From CAIJXV01 sp964497135 (GTDB lineage: Bacteria; Verrucomicrobiota; Kiritimatiellia; CAIKKV01; CAIJXV01): 30,091 nucleotides of DNA. Below are positions 23,543-30,091 of this stretch, piece by piece. The DNA lies in the NCBI GenBank assembly GCA_964497135.1, contig CAZCDO010000025.1, positions 1 through 30,091 on the forward strand. Reading direction: 5' to 3'. A program made the translations under genes and the position numbers. The stretch's first letter is position 1. Every line of letters begins with the position of its first letter. Under the pieces are notes generated by a model, which did no database searches, was not told the origin of the DNA, and saw only the letters and a list, made by a program, of their open reading frames with translations.

Positions 23543-25047
23543 GGCGAAGCCTCCCCGGTGAAGCGCAGGGCGGGAATCCGATAGGTGGCGGCGATCTCGC
23601 GGTCAGTTTTTTGGGCCTCGGCGGCGTCGAGGATCAGCGGTTGAGGATCGGCGAGGAATCGGATCACATGGAAGCCCCGGAGAGGATGGTCGAGGGCTTG
23701 AACCAGATCCGTGAGGGAACTGATCGGTCGGTCGTTGACCTGGTCGACGATGCGGTTGACGAAATTCTGCTGATAGGTATTGGCGGGGTGAGGCAGGCGT
23801 CCGGTGAGGACGACAAACTCGGTGCGATTGGAGTGGAGGGCGTCAATTTTGGCGAATTGCGAGACATAAAAGAGCGCATGGGTTTCGGGCGATCCAAGAT
23901 CGGAGCCAAGGCCGGCGAGGAGGTTGCGGCTGATGGGCATGAAGATGAGTCCTTGGACAACGGCATAGGGGGGCGGGGTGTCATACAGGAATCGGAAGGC
24001 AAAAGGATCGGGAGGATTGCGTAGCGGCAGGTCGAGCACGAGCGGTTTGCCGTCACGCCAGAGGTTGAAACGGATGGATGCACCCCATTGCCGGCGTTCG
24101 AGTATTTCCGTGAATTCCACGGGGGTCCCGTTGATCCGGATGGTGCCGTCCTCATCGATGCGGTAGCCTTCGACGGCCAGAAGAACGTCGCCGGATTGGA
24201 GGAGGGGGGGGGCGCTCCCGAAGGGGTCGACATAGGTGAGCACGACGCCTCCCTGCTCGGGTGCGAGACCCAAGTCCTTGCGGAGCGCGGGATTCCGGGT
24301 GTTGAGCCAGGCAACCCCGAGTTCGGGATAGCCGTGATATTGTCCATCGGCGATGTCGTCGATGAAGTGGGTGATGACGGGCAGGGGAATGGCATAACCG
24401 ATATTTTGGGAATCGAGCAGGCCCTGAAACGCGAGGCCGACAACCCTGTTTTTGAAAAGGATGGGGCCACCGCTATTGCCGGGATTAATGGCGGCATCGA
24501 CTTGCATGACGAGGTGGGCATCTACCCCGCTATGGGTGTAAAGGTTGTGGTCGATGCGGGAGACCACGCCCCGGGTAATGGAGAGGCGGTTGCCGCCCAT
24601 GGGGTAACCGATGACGCTGACTTCATCGTTCAGGTCGGGCAACTGGGAACCCAAGGCGAGGGGGGGGGCATCCGGGCCAAATGCCGGATCGTCCACTTCG
24701 ATCAAGGCCAGGTCGCAATCATGCCCGATAAATGTCACGCGGGCGGAATAGCGGCGGGAATCGGTTTCCCGTTGAATTTCGATGAAACGCGCATCGGAGA
24801 TGACATGGGCATTGGTGAGGATCCGCCGGGGTCCGATAAAAAAACCGCTGCCCGTTCCGCTGGTCAGTCCGCGTCTCTGCCACGGCTGGGAATAATTCTC
24901 ACGTTGGACGGAAACATATATTTTGACGACGGACTGGCGGATTTTGGCGACATCGAAGGCGAATGCGGGGGGGGGCACCCCGGTCAGGAGAATGGCGACG
25001 CCCAGTAATAGGATCAATAGGGTTGGGGAGCGCATGGGGAAAATCAT
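23539..25047 (-). CDS. HtrA/Deg-type serine protease with PDZ domains
   Basis: This 502-residue S1C protease is secreted to the periplasm by a signal peptide (about 1-30, ending PAFA). The trypsin-like domain has an intact triad: H81 in ILTNAHVI, D112 in HDCDLALIEVDD and S192 in NPGNSGGP. A first PDZ domain follows at about 235-300 (LGLAPEQGGVVLTYVDPFGSAPPLLQSGD), and a second PDZ-like region at about 405-460. The layout resembles the plant Deg9 type more than the short DegS type. The first ATG (25047) or a second at 25035 may be used; neither has a clear ribosome binding site. The gene begins 30 bp after the GT-C gene and overlaps its inactive paralogue by 4 bp. It probably degrades or folds misfolded envelope proteins. 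Confidence 0.93.
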   Translation of the reverse strand: MIFPMRSPTLLILLLGVAILLTGVPPPAFAFDVAKIRQSVVKIYVSVQRENYSQPWQRRGLTSGTGSGFFIGPRRILTNAHVISDARFIEIQRETDSRRYSARVTFIGHDCDLALIEVDDPAFGPDAPPLALGSQLPDLNDEVSVIGYPMGGNRLSITRGVVSRIDHNLYTHSGVDAHLVMQVDAAINPGNSGGPILFKNRVVGLAFQGLLDSQNIGYAIPLPVITHFIDDIADGQYHGYPELGVAWLNTRNPALRKDLGLAPEQGGVVLTYVDPFGSAPPLLQSGDVLLAVEGYRIDEDGTIRINGTPVEFTEILERRQWGASIRFNLWRDGKPLVLDLPLRNPPDPFAFRFLYDTPPPYAVVQGLIFMPISRNLLAGLGSDLGSPETHALFYVSQFAKIDALHSNRTEFVVLTGRLPHPANTYQQNFVNRIVDQVNDRPISSLTDLVQALDHPLRGFHVIRFLADPQPLILDAAEAQKTDREIAATYRIPALRFTGEASP

Positions 25048-25077
25048 ACCGTTTCACGGGAGGGGCGCAAGGTTTGT

Positions 25078-26670
25078 TTAGGGGTGGATTCGCTCGCTAT
25101 CTTCCCGGCGGAACACATTGAATCCTGCCCGCGGTGTTGCGGCAAGCAGATAGGTATCGAGGAATCGTTCCGGCGCACTGGCCCAATCCGAGCAAGGCCC
25201 CACGACAATGGCGTCGGGCTTTCGCGATAAGATGTAGCGGGTGCCTGGCTCATTGGGGTTCCAGTTGAGTTCGAGCCCCAGACTTGTTCGGAATCCGTCC
25301 ATTCGCGCGAGTTCCCGGTTGCAGAGGCCATACGTATCAATGGCCTTGAGTTGAGTCAGGAAGGGGATGAAGCCCGCTTCCTGAATGGCGATCACGGCGT
25401 TTTTGTCGGCATGGGCATTGAGCCAGTCGGCGGTTTGCCAATTGGGATTCAACCGGTGAGGCGAAAAATCGCGCCATTGGGAATAGCATCGGAAAGGAGT
25501 GAATCCACTGGAGGCTTTATGGCAGACTTGAGCATGGGTGAACCAATAGGAGACCACCGCCAGCGTCAGACCCAACTTGATAAACCGTTCCACCGGGACC
25601 GATACGAAACGGAGCGGGATATCGAAGAGGCCGGTGAGAACGATACAGATGCAGGGAACCACCACCGCCCAGAACCGGTAGGCGGGCATCCAGTCGCCGT
25701 TAACGATCGAGATGAATAGCCATTGGCCGAGAATCAATGCCGCCGGTAAACCATATCGGCGCGGTGCACGGATCAACACCGCTCCCAGAATTGCCAAAAA
25801 CACCCACCCATTGCCGCCCAGATAGTCGCCGAAGAATCCGGTGACGTATTTACACTCGAATGGCGACGCCAGACTCATGCGAAACTTGACCTTGGTGTAA
25901 AATGGATTATTGACGATATCGCCGAACCAGGCGAATCGGAAAGACGTGTAGGCAATAAAAATAACAGCCCAAATCCCCATCAACTGCCAGTCACGGCGTT
26001 GAAGGCGAAAGCGCCGTGCCGTCAGGAGGGCCATGCCAAAGATGGCCATAAACAAAGGGGAGTCAATGCGCCACAGCGCCAGGATCGCGCCGAGGGCGGC
26101 CAAAACCCCGAATGAACCCAACCCCCTCGCGGCGGGTTCGGCGAGATAGCGGGATAATCCGAGCATCATCGCCATGATCAGAGTGCCGCAAAGGGTTGTC
26201 TCGAGGGGGGACGCCACATTGACGATAAAGGCGCCATTGGCGGCGAGCAACACGACGGGAAGGATCGCCTGGAATCGATCGCGCTGGAGAATTTCGCGGC
26301 AGAAGCGATAACACAATAGGCCAGTTAGCGCGCCCGCCACCAAATTCAGCAGTTTTATGGCAAAGATCAGCACCTCCCGCCCAGTGCCCACCCAGGCCAG
26401 TATTTTATAGATGAAACCCGACAGTACCACGAAACCGAAATTGCTGTAGCCTTCGACTCGTTCCCCGGGATTATAAGCGAGGCCAATTCCGTCAAATAAG
26501 TTGGCGCCATACCGGAACGAGATGCCGGCGTCGTCCATGGTGAAGTCGAAGTAGATGCCCACGTTAAATAGATAGAAGGCAATCAAGGCGGACACGGCGA
26601 GGCCGAATAGGGGGGGATGGAGCGCCTGGCGGATGCTGGTTTCACCTGTCAGGGGGGTGTGAGTACTCAT
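25078..26670 (-). CDS. Multi-pass GT-C glycosyltransferase (lipid-linked sugar donor type)
   Basis: From ATG 26670 the protein is 530 residues; a longer open frame reaches a TTG at 26787, but those 39 extra codons lack family features. It has about 9-11 hydrophobic helices. Soon after the first helix comes the GT-C signature MDDAGISFRYGANL, with the acidic pair in the first outer loop, then GIGLAYNPGERVEGYSNF. That combination is typical of polyprenyl-phosphate-sugar-dependent transferases such as the ArnT, AftB and PMT-like groups. The C-terminal about 150 residues form a soluble domain outside the membrane. The likely role is adding a sugar to an envelope glycan, lipid or protein; the substrate is unknown. 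It leads a minus-strand operon with the Deg proteases and M48. Confidence 0.85.
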   Translation of the reverse strand: MSTHTPLTGETSIRQALHPPLFGLAVSALIAFYLFNVGIYFDFTMDDAGISFRYGANLFDGIGLAYNPGERVEGYSNFGFVVLSGFIYKILAWVGTGREVLIFAIKLLNLVAGALTGLLCYRFCREILQRDRFQAILPVVLLAANGAFIVNVASPLETTLCGTLIMAMMLGLSRYLAEPAARGLGSFGVLAALGAILALWRIDSPLFMAIFGMALLTARRFRLQRRDWQLMGIWAVIFIAYTSFRFAWFGDIVNNPFYTKVKFRMSLASPFECKYVTGFFGDYLGGNGWVFLAILGAVLIRAPRRYGLPAALILGQWLFISIVNGDWMPAYRFWAVVVPCICIVLTGLFDIPLRFVSVPVERFIKLGLTLAVVSYWFTHAQVCHKASSGFTPFRCYSQWRDFSPHRLNPNWQTADWLNAHADKNAVIAIQEAGFIPFLTQLKAIDTYGLCNRELARMDGFRTSLGLELNWNPNEPGTRYILSRKPDAIVVGPCSDWASAPERFLDTYLLAATPRAGFNVFRREDSERIHP

Positions 26671-26930
26671 GCCTGTATGATGCCTGTTAGGGACAGCAAA
26701 GTCAAAATATTGCAGGCCAAAAAAGCGCTTGTGTTGGGGGCTAAGGTTCTGATATTTATGTTCCAGAAACCTTTTTGATGGTTTCAACGGATGGGTGTCC
26801 GTGCCGTCAACAATCGGTTTCGTGTCTATTCATAGCAGGAGGAACTGAGAGCGACTAAGAGTGGATCGGTTGTTTGAATGGAATGAATGCGGTCGTGTTT
26901 TGCAGCCATGTAGCAGAAAGAGGGGCGGGC
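26671..26930. other. Divergent intergenic region upstream of GT-C and the Trp-rich gene
   Basis: The 260 bp are less GC-rich than the genes around them and should contain divergent promoters. Visible features are a direct repeat of ATGCCTGT (26669-26676 and 26680-26687) with 11-bp spacing at the GT-C start, and an orphan Shine-Dalgarno-like AGGAGGA (26837-26843). That site has no start codon at a suitable distance. No clear promoter hexamers were assigned. Confidence 0.4.
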
Positions 26931-27239
26931 ATGAGAGGATTATTGCTAGGTCTATTGCTGGGATTGGCTTGCGTATGGGTCGCCGAGACAAAAGCGAATC
27001 AATACTTCCCTACCCAACAGGTGCTTCGTGGGTGGGCGAACAATGACTGGAGTTTCATGACGGCGTGGGATCTGTCGACGGGTGCCCTGACCCAGTCTCC
27101 GGATTGGTACAATGGCGAGTATCTCTGGCGCTGGACAAACGTTTCCTACTACCACTGGATCGCGTTGTTCATCTATGATGATGGCAGCGGCAGGACGCAA
27201 GAGTTGACCTGGTACTGGATTCAGCCACACGTGCAGTAA
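26931..27239 (+). CDS. Small secreted tryptophan-rich protein, function unknown
   Basis: From ATG 26931 the protein is 102 residues. The signal peptide (residues 1-22) is strongly hydrophobic (LLLGLLLGLACVWV) and probably cleaved after TKA. The mature part of about 80 residues holds 9 Trp, 7 Tyr and 3 Phe, with paired motifs such as LWRW and TWYW and few charges. There are no cysteines in the mature part, so it is not a disulfide miniprotein. The purine-rich AAGAGGGG a few bases upstream serves as ribosome binding site. Longer frames from TTG 26874 or ATG 26883 would bury the signal peptide and are less likely. It appears to be transcribed alone, with two hairpins and a terminator following. 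I do not recognise the family; a wall- or glycan-binding, or surface beta-sheet, role would be a guess. Confidence 0.7.
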   Translation: MRGLLLGLLLGLACVWVAETKANQYFPTQQVLRGWANNDWSFMTAWDLSTGALTQSPDWYNGEYLWRWTNVSYYHWIALFIYDDGSGRTQELTWYWIQPHVQ

Positions 27240-27253
27240 TGTTGAAAAGCAAA

Positions 27254-27275
27254 CACTTCGCTGCTTTGCGGAGTG
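27254..27275 (+). other. Hairpin just after the Trp-rich gene
   Basis: CACTTCGC (27254-27261) pairs with GCGGAGTG (27268-27275) over eight pairs with one G-T wobble and a six-base loop. It precedes the main terminator and may protect the 3' end of the mRNA. Confidence 0.4.
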
Positions 27276-27286
27276 CTGAATTTGAT

Positions 27287-27320
27287 GCCCGACGGCGTTT
27301 TTTTCGCCGTCGGGCGTTTG
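27287..27320 (+). terminator. Intrinsic terminator after the Trp-rich gene
   Basis: A perfect 11-bp GC-rich stem (GCCCGACGGCG at 27287-27297, CGCCGTCGGGC at 27305-27315) with a loop of seven Ts is followed by GTTTGTTTG. The stem is strong and the trailing T-tract modest. Confidence 0.8.
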
Positions 27321-27348
27321 TTTGGGTAGATTGGATGATATACGGCCT

Positions 27349-28356
27349 ATGATGAAGAATTTTCGCCCGATTTGCCGCTTTTTCACTCAATTATGCTTTG
27401 TTGGGTTCGGTCTGAATCTGTGTGCCACTTTTGCGCAAAATGAGTCTCCCCAACAGGCGCAAGGTCCCGCCCCCCTGCCGGGGGACGGGTCGAACTCCCT
27501 GTTTACCTACTCGCGAAGCAGTGCGACCAGCACCTACTATATCGTGAAGCCTACGGCCAATCCCGACTCTCCCTTCCTGGTGTCGGATAATTTTCTCGGA
27601 TTGGTGCTCAATAACGGGGCGGTTGATATCAAGACTCAATTCACCCTGCTAACGCAATATCCGGTTTTAATGAACGCTCTGTACTCCTCCCGCATGAGCA
27701 GCAATTATCCCTCCGCCGCCGATAACACGTACGAAACCCCCTTCGAACCCGTACAAACCGAGGGTTTATCCATCGTTCAGGATGACCTGGCTTCGCCTTA
27801 CGTTCGGGTCCGGTTGGTCAATCCGGATGGCACGATCGATGAGTTCAGTATCAATCGCAATGTGGTGGACCGGATTTTGGCCGATCAGGATTGGGAGGTG
27901 ACCAACCTGGTTGGAGCGCTTCGATCCTATTCTTACCGACTGCCCGAAAAGGCGCGGGTCAACTTTCGGTTTCTCACCCCGGCGCAGATTTTCGAGATGG
28001 CCGAATCGACGCCTGGAGTGGCGAAGCAGGAATTTGTGCGAACGCGGCGGCTCTACCGGGAACTGAAGATTGATCCGACGATGTCGAATGCGGCCGCGTT
28101 TGCGGCCAACAAACTGCCCGTCCAACCCCTCTTGCCGCCGCCCGCGCCAGCGTTTGGACCGCTTCGCAAGTCCGTTGCCATTCCAATCCCGACGGTCGTA
28201 CCAAAGAAGGCTCCTCGGGTTGAAACTCCTGTTGAGTCCCGTCCCGAATCGGGCCTGGGACGGAATATTGGACTGGGGGCGATTTTAATTGTTTGTGTGG
28301 GTGTCGCGTTTGCGGTCGGCAGACGGGCTGGCGTCGGGAAATCCGGCCATGGATGA
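27349..28356 (+). CDS. Bitopic envelope protein of unknown function
   Basis: The protein has 335 residues from ATG 27349 (a second ATG follows immediately). It has an N-terminal signal peptide (to about 29, ending CATFA, before QNE). An extracytoplasmic domain of about 240 residues follows, with repeated polar segments (TYSRSSATSTYY, MSSNYPSAADNTYETPF). Then comes a Pro/Ala-rich linker (LLPPPAPAFGPL, about 265-310) and a C-terminal membrane helix (IGLGAILIVCVGVAFAVG) with a short basic tail. That arrangement anchors the folded domain outside the membrane. I recognise no domain. The C-terminal helix and linker loosely resemble sorting or anchoring tails, but no known sorting motif is visible. 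The 3' end overlaps the methyltransferase start by 8 bp, so the two are likely co-transcribed. Confidence 0.75.
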   Translation: MMKNFRPICRFFTQLCFVGFGLNLCATFAQNESPQQAQGPAPLPGDGSNSLFTYSRSSATSTYYIVKPTANPDSPFLVSDNFLGLVLNNGAVDIKTQFTLLTQYPVLMNALYSSRMSSNYPSAADNTYETPFEPVQTEGLSIVQDDLASPYVRVRLVNPDGTIDEFSINRNVVDRILADQDWEVTNLVGALRSYSYRLPEKARVNFRFLTPAQIFEMAESTPGVAKQEFVRTRRLYRELKIDPTMSNAAAFAANKLPVQPLLPPPAPAFGPLRKSVAIPIPTVVPKKAPRVETPVESRPESGLGRNIGLGAILIVCVGVAFAVGRRAGVGKSGHG

Positions 28357-29161
28357 TTTCGAAAAGACCATTCGCGATCTGCTTAAACCCATCGAGGGCA
28401 CATTCGCCTACGAGTCGATGGTTCAAAACCACTTGAACACGGATAAATTCCGTCCCTGGGTTGACCTGATCGACGGGTACCGGTCGGTCCAGGGTAGTAC
28501 GGTATTGAGTTCAGGGTGCGGTACGGCCAATGACTTGGTGGCTTTTCTGGACAAAGGTGCAGCCCGGGTCTATGGGGTCGAGGTGGAACCCGACCAAGTG
28601 CAGGTCGCCCATCAGCGGTTTGCGAAAGACGCCCGGCGCGATCGCGTGGAAGTGGTTTATTACGACGGGCGGACTCTGCCGTATGGCCCCCATCAATTCG
28701 ATATTATTTTCAGCATACACGTGATCGAGCATGTGGGGCATGTCAAGGACTACCTCGACGAGTTATTCCGGGTGCTGAAGCCGGGGGGGATCGTCTTTCT
28801 CGACTTCCCGAACCGCTTCTACCGTCGGGAACAACATACGGGGTTGCGATGGGTGCATCTTCTGCCGCACGGGCTTCGCGAGGTTCTACTCGCGAGCGCT
28901 CTGAATCCGGTGGTGAAGCCTCGGTTAAGTGCCTTTCTGGCGCAAAAACTGAATGCCCTGCTCGGCATGCGGCCGCCGTATCCCTGGCAGGTGATCGGGG
29001 CCTGTCGGAGTCTGGGGCGACACCATCCGGTGGAGGTTGAAGAAGCCCTTTTTCACAATTACGGGCCGCGCCAAATTCAATTCGGCAAAGCCTGGCGGAG
29101 CCCGATCGAAATTTTTTTCAACCTCGGCACTTGCCGGATGGTTCTGCGGAAAAAAGCGTAG
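28349..29161 (+). CDS. Class I SAM-dependent methyltransferase
   Basis: From ATG 28349 the protein is 270 residues. The Rossmann methyltransferase core shows motif I VLSSGCGTANDLVAFL, an acidic residue after strand 2 (GVEVEPDQVQVAHQRF), motif II/III FDIIFSIHVIEHV and VLKPGGIVFLDFPNRF. This matches the methyltransf_11/25 type acting on small molecules or sugars rather than DNA or RNA. The C-terminal part is basic and amphipathic (about 170-270) and may contact membrane or lipid substrates. GGGAA lies about 9 nt before the start. The start overlaps the bitopic protein gene by 8 bp. Given the other envelope genes here, a glycan or lipid substrate is plausible but not shown. Confidence 0.88.
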   Translation: MDDFEKTIRDLLKPIEGTFAYESMVQNHLNTDKFRPWVDLIDGYRSVQGSTVLSSGCGTANDLVAFLDKGAARVYGVEVEPDQVQVAHQRFAKDARRDRVEVVYYDGRTLPYGPHQFDIIFSIHVIEHVGHVKDYLDELFRVLKPGGIVFLDFPNRFYRREQHTGLRWVHLLPHGLREVLLASALNPVVKPRLSAFLAQKLNALLGMRPPYPWQVIGACRSLGRHHPVEVEEALFHNYGPRQIQFGKAWRSPIEIFFNLGTCRMVLRKKA

Positions 29162-29249
29162 TCCGGCGACAGAAATATTTTACTGATGTTGCCCCTGGGG
29201 TGAAGGATTTACGCGATCCGGTGACTCGTCCGCGGATCTGTTATAGATA
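29162..29249. other. Convergent intergenic stretch before aroE
   Basis: These 88 bp lie between convergent genes. A small inverted repeat (GATCCG at 29215-29220, CGGATC at 29233-29238) could form a weak hairpin, and the bases next to the aroE end are AT-rich. No strong intrinsic terminator is seen for either gene. Confidence 0.4.
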
Positions 29250-30091
29250 TTAATTATACAGCGCGTTTTCCAGTGCCCGACGCATGATAGTCACCGGCGC
29301 CTCGCGTTGGGTCCAGATCGTAAAGGCTTCCGCGCCCTGGTGTAATAACATCCCGAGTCCATTGGCGGTTGTTGCCCCGGCTTGGGCGGCGGCCGACATC
29401 CAGGGGGTTTTGGGGACGTGATAGATTAGATCATAAGCCCATTGGCCGGGGTGGAAAGCCTCCGGGGGGAGGAGTGAGGGATCGCCGGGCTGGAGGCCGA
29501 CCGAGGTGGCTTGGATGGCGAGTTGGGCGGCACAGCAGGCCTGGGGCGCATCGGACAGGGAACTGATGGAGACGGGGATTTGCGGCGCGAGCGCACGGAT
29601 CTCGTCGGCGACACGAGCGGCCCGGGCCGGGGTTCGATCGGCAAGGCGAATATGGCTGGCGTCTTCGGCGGCGCACATCAAGGCTACGGCCCGGCCGGCG
29701 CCGCCACAGCCGAGGATAAACACATCACAACCCCGGAGGCGCAGGTCGAAGGATTCCCGTAATGCCCGCAGGATCCCCTGCCCATCGGTATTGAAACCCT
29801 GGAAGCCGTCCGGGGTGAAACGGACGGTGTTAACGGCGCGGAACCGACGAGCGGTATTATCCAGATCGGTCAAGCCGGCGAAGGCGGTTTCCTTGAGCGG
29901 AATGGTCAGGTTTACCCCCCCGAAGCCGAGATCCCGGAGGGCCGCGAGCGTGGAGATCAAACGTTCCGGCGGCACATCGAAAGCGAGATAGATTGCGTCC
30001 ATTCCGAGCGCCTCGAAGGCGGCGTTATGCATCACGGGCGAGAGCGAATGACCGATGGGGTGGCCCAGCACGGCGTAAGGGCGGGTCTGTC
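29250..30091 (-). CDS. aroE: Shikimate dehydrogenase, 5' end beyond the window
   Basis: AroE reduces 3-dehydroshikimate to shikimate with NADPH in aromatic amino-acid synthesis. The frame is open to the right edge (upstream codons read QTRPYAVLGHPIGHSLSP), so the true start is outside; an internal GTG at 30071 is not the start. Motifs visible are GHSLSPVMHN (shikimate-binding serines), NLTIPLKE (catalytic Lys), FNTDGQGI (shikimate-binding Asp), GCGGAGRAV (nucleotide-binding loop), ADRTPARA (NADP-type basic residues) and NGLGMLLHQGAEAF. About 280 residues are present, so only a few N-terminal ones are missing. It is a housekeeping gene converging on the methyltransferase gene. Confidence 0.95.
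   Translation of the reverse strand, partial: QTRPYAVLGHPIGHSLSPVMHNAAFEALGMDAIYLAFDVPPERLISTLAALRDLGFGGVNLTIPLKETAFAGLTDLDNTARRFRAVNTVRFTPDGFQGFNTDGQGILRALRESFDLRLRGCDVFILGCGGAGRAVALMCAAEDASHIRLADRTPARAARVADEIRALAPQIPVSISSLSDAPQACCAAQLAIQATSVGLQPGDPSLLPPEAFHPGQWAYDLIYHVPKTPWMSAAAQAGATTANGLGMLLHQGAEAFTIWTQREAPVTIMRRALENALYN

Noticed and set aside
26837..26877. Orphan ribosome binding site with a possible leader peptide or 61-residue ORF from GTG 26861
   Set aside because: No ATG lies within 5-12 nt of AGGAGGA. The GTG is 18 nt away and its product lacks features, while the Trp-rich frame with a clear signal peptide starts later.
1..30091. CRISPR arrays, tRNA/rRNA genes, transposases, phage genes
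   Set aside because: No regularly spaced repeats, cloverleaf-like segments or mobile-element proteins were recognised by reading; a tRNA scan was not run.

Overview
This window looks like a chromosomal contig (about 30 kb, GC-rich) from a Gram-negative bacterium. The main evidence is lipid A and LPS core genes (lpxK, a waaF-type heptosyltransferase, a core-type GT2), many signal peptides and periplasmic proteases. Large unfamiliar envelope proteins and a DUF4091 glycoside-hydrolase-like protein suggest the PVC superphylum or a neighbouring uncultured lineage (Kiritimatiellota/Verrucomicrobiota-like). That placement is inference only. A run of ten Ns points to a scaffolded draft or metagenome assembly. 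I see no rRNA, tRNA, CRISPR, phage or transposase gene.

Layout. (1) Bases 213-4773, minus strand: a three-gene cluster of PTS enzyme I (ptsI), a DUF4091 protein and an M20D amidohydrolase. (2) Bases 4774-5097: a divergent intergenic region holding a 24-bp inverted-repeat pair that brackets a perfect hairpin, like a REP or MITE element. (3) Bases 5098-10176, plus strand: glutamate dehydrogenase, a PIG-L deacetylase, lpxK, waaF and a WaaE-like glycosyltransferase, tightly packed. The PIG-L gene carries a 16-G run in frame. waaF carries a 15-G run that puts its two halves out of frame. (4) Bases 10177-11241, minus: a TIM-barrel amidohydrolase. (5) Bases 11330-20826, plus: an OmpR-type regulator and its histidine kinase (ATGA overlap), then a giant secreted/membrane protein of about 2,260 residues. 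The giant is an internal tandem duplication of a roughly 1,100-residue unit, and the second unit retains a signal-peptide-like segment. (6) Bases 20823-26670, minus: a GT-C membrane glycosyltransferase, an active HtrA/Deg-type serine protease, a paralogue lacking all three catalytic residues, and an M48/Ste24 metalloprotease. The last three are joined by ATGA overlaps. (7) Bases 26931-29161, plus: a tiny secreted Trp-rich protein followed by a terminator, a bitopic envelope protein, and a methyltransferase. (8) Bases 29250-30091, minus: aroE, cut by the window edge.

Most of the window concerns the cell envelope: lipid A and core assembly, a sensor pair beside a giant surface or periplasmic protein, and an envelope proteolysis operon. 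The best candidates for undescribed biology are the duplicated giant protein with its adjacent two-component system, the active/dead protease pair coupled to a Ste24 protease, and the poly-G tracts in envelope genes.
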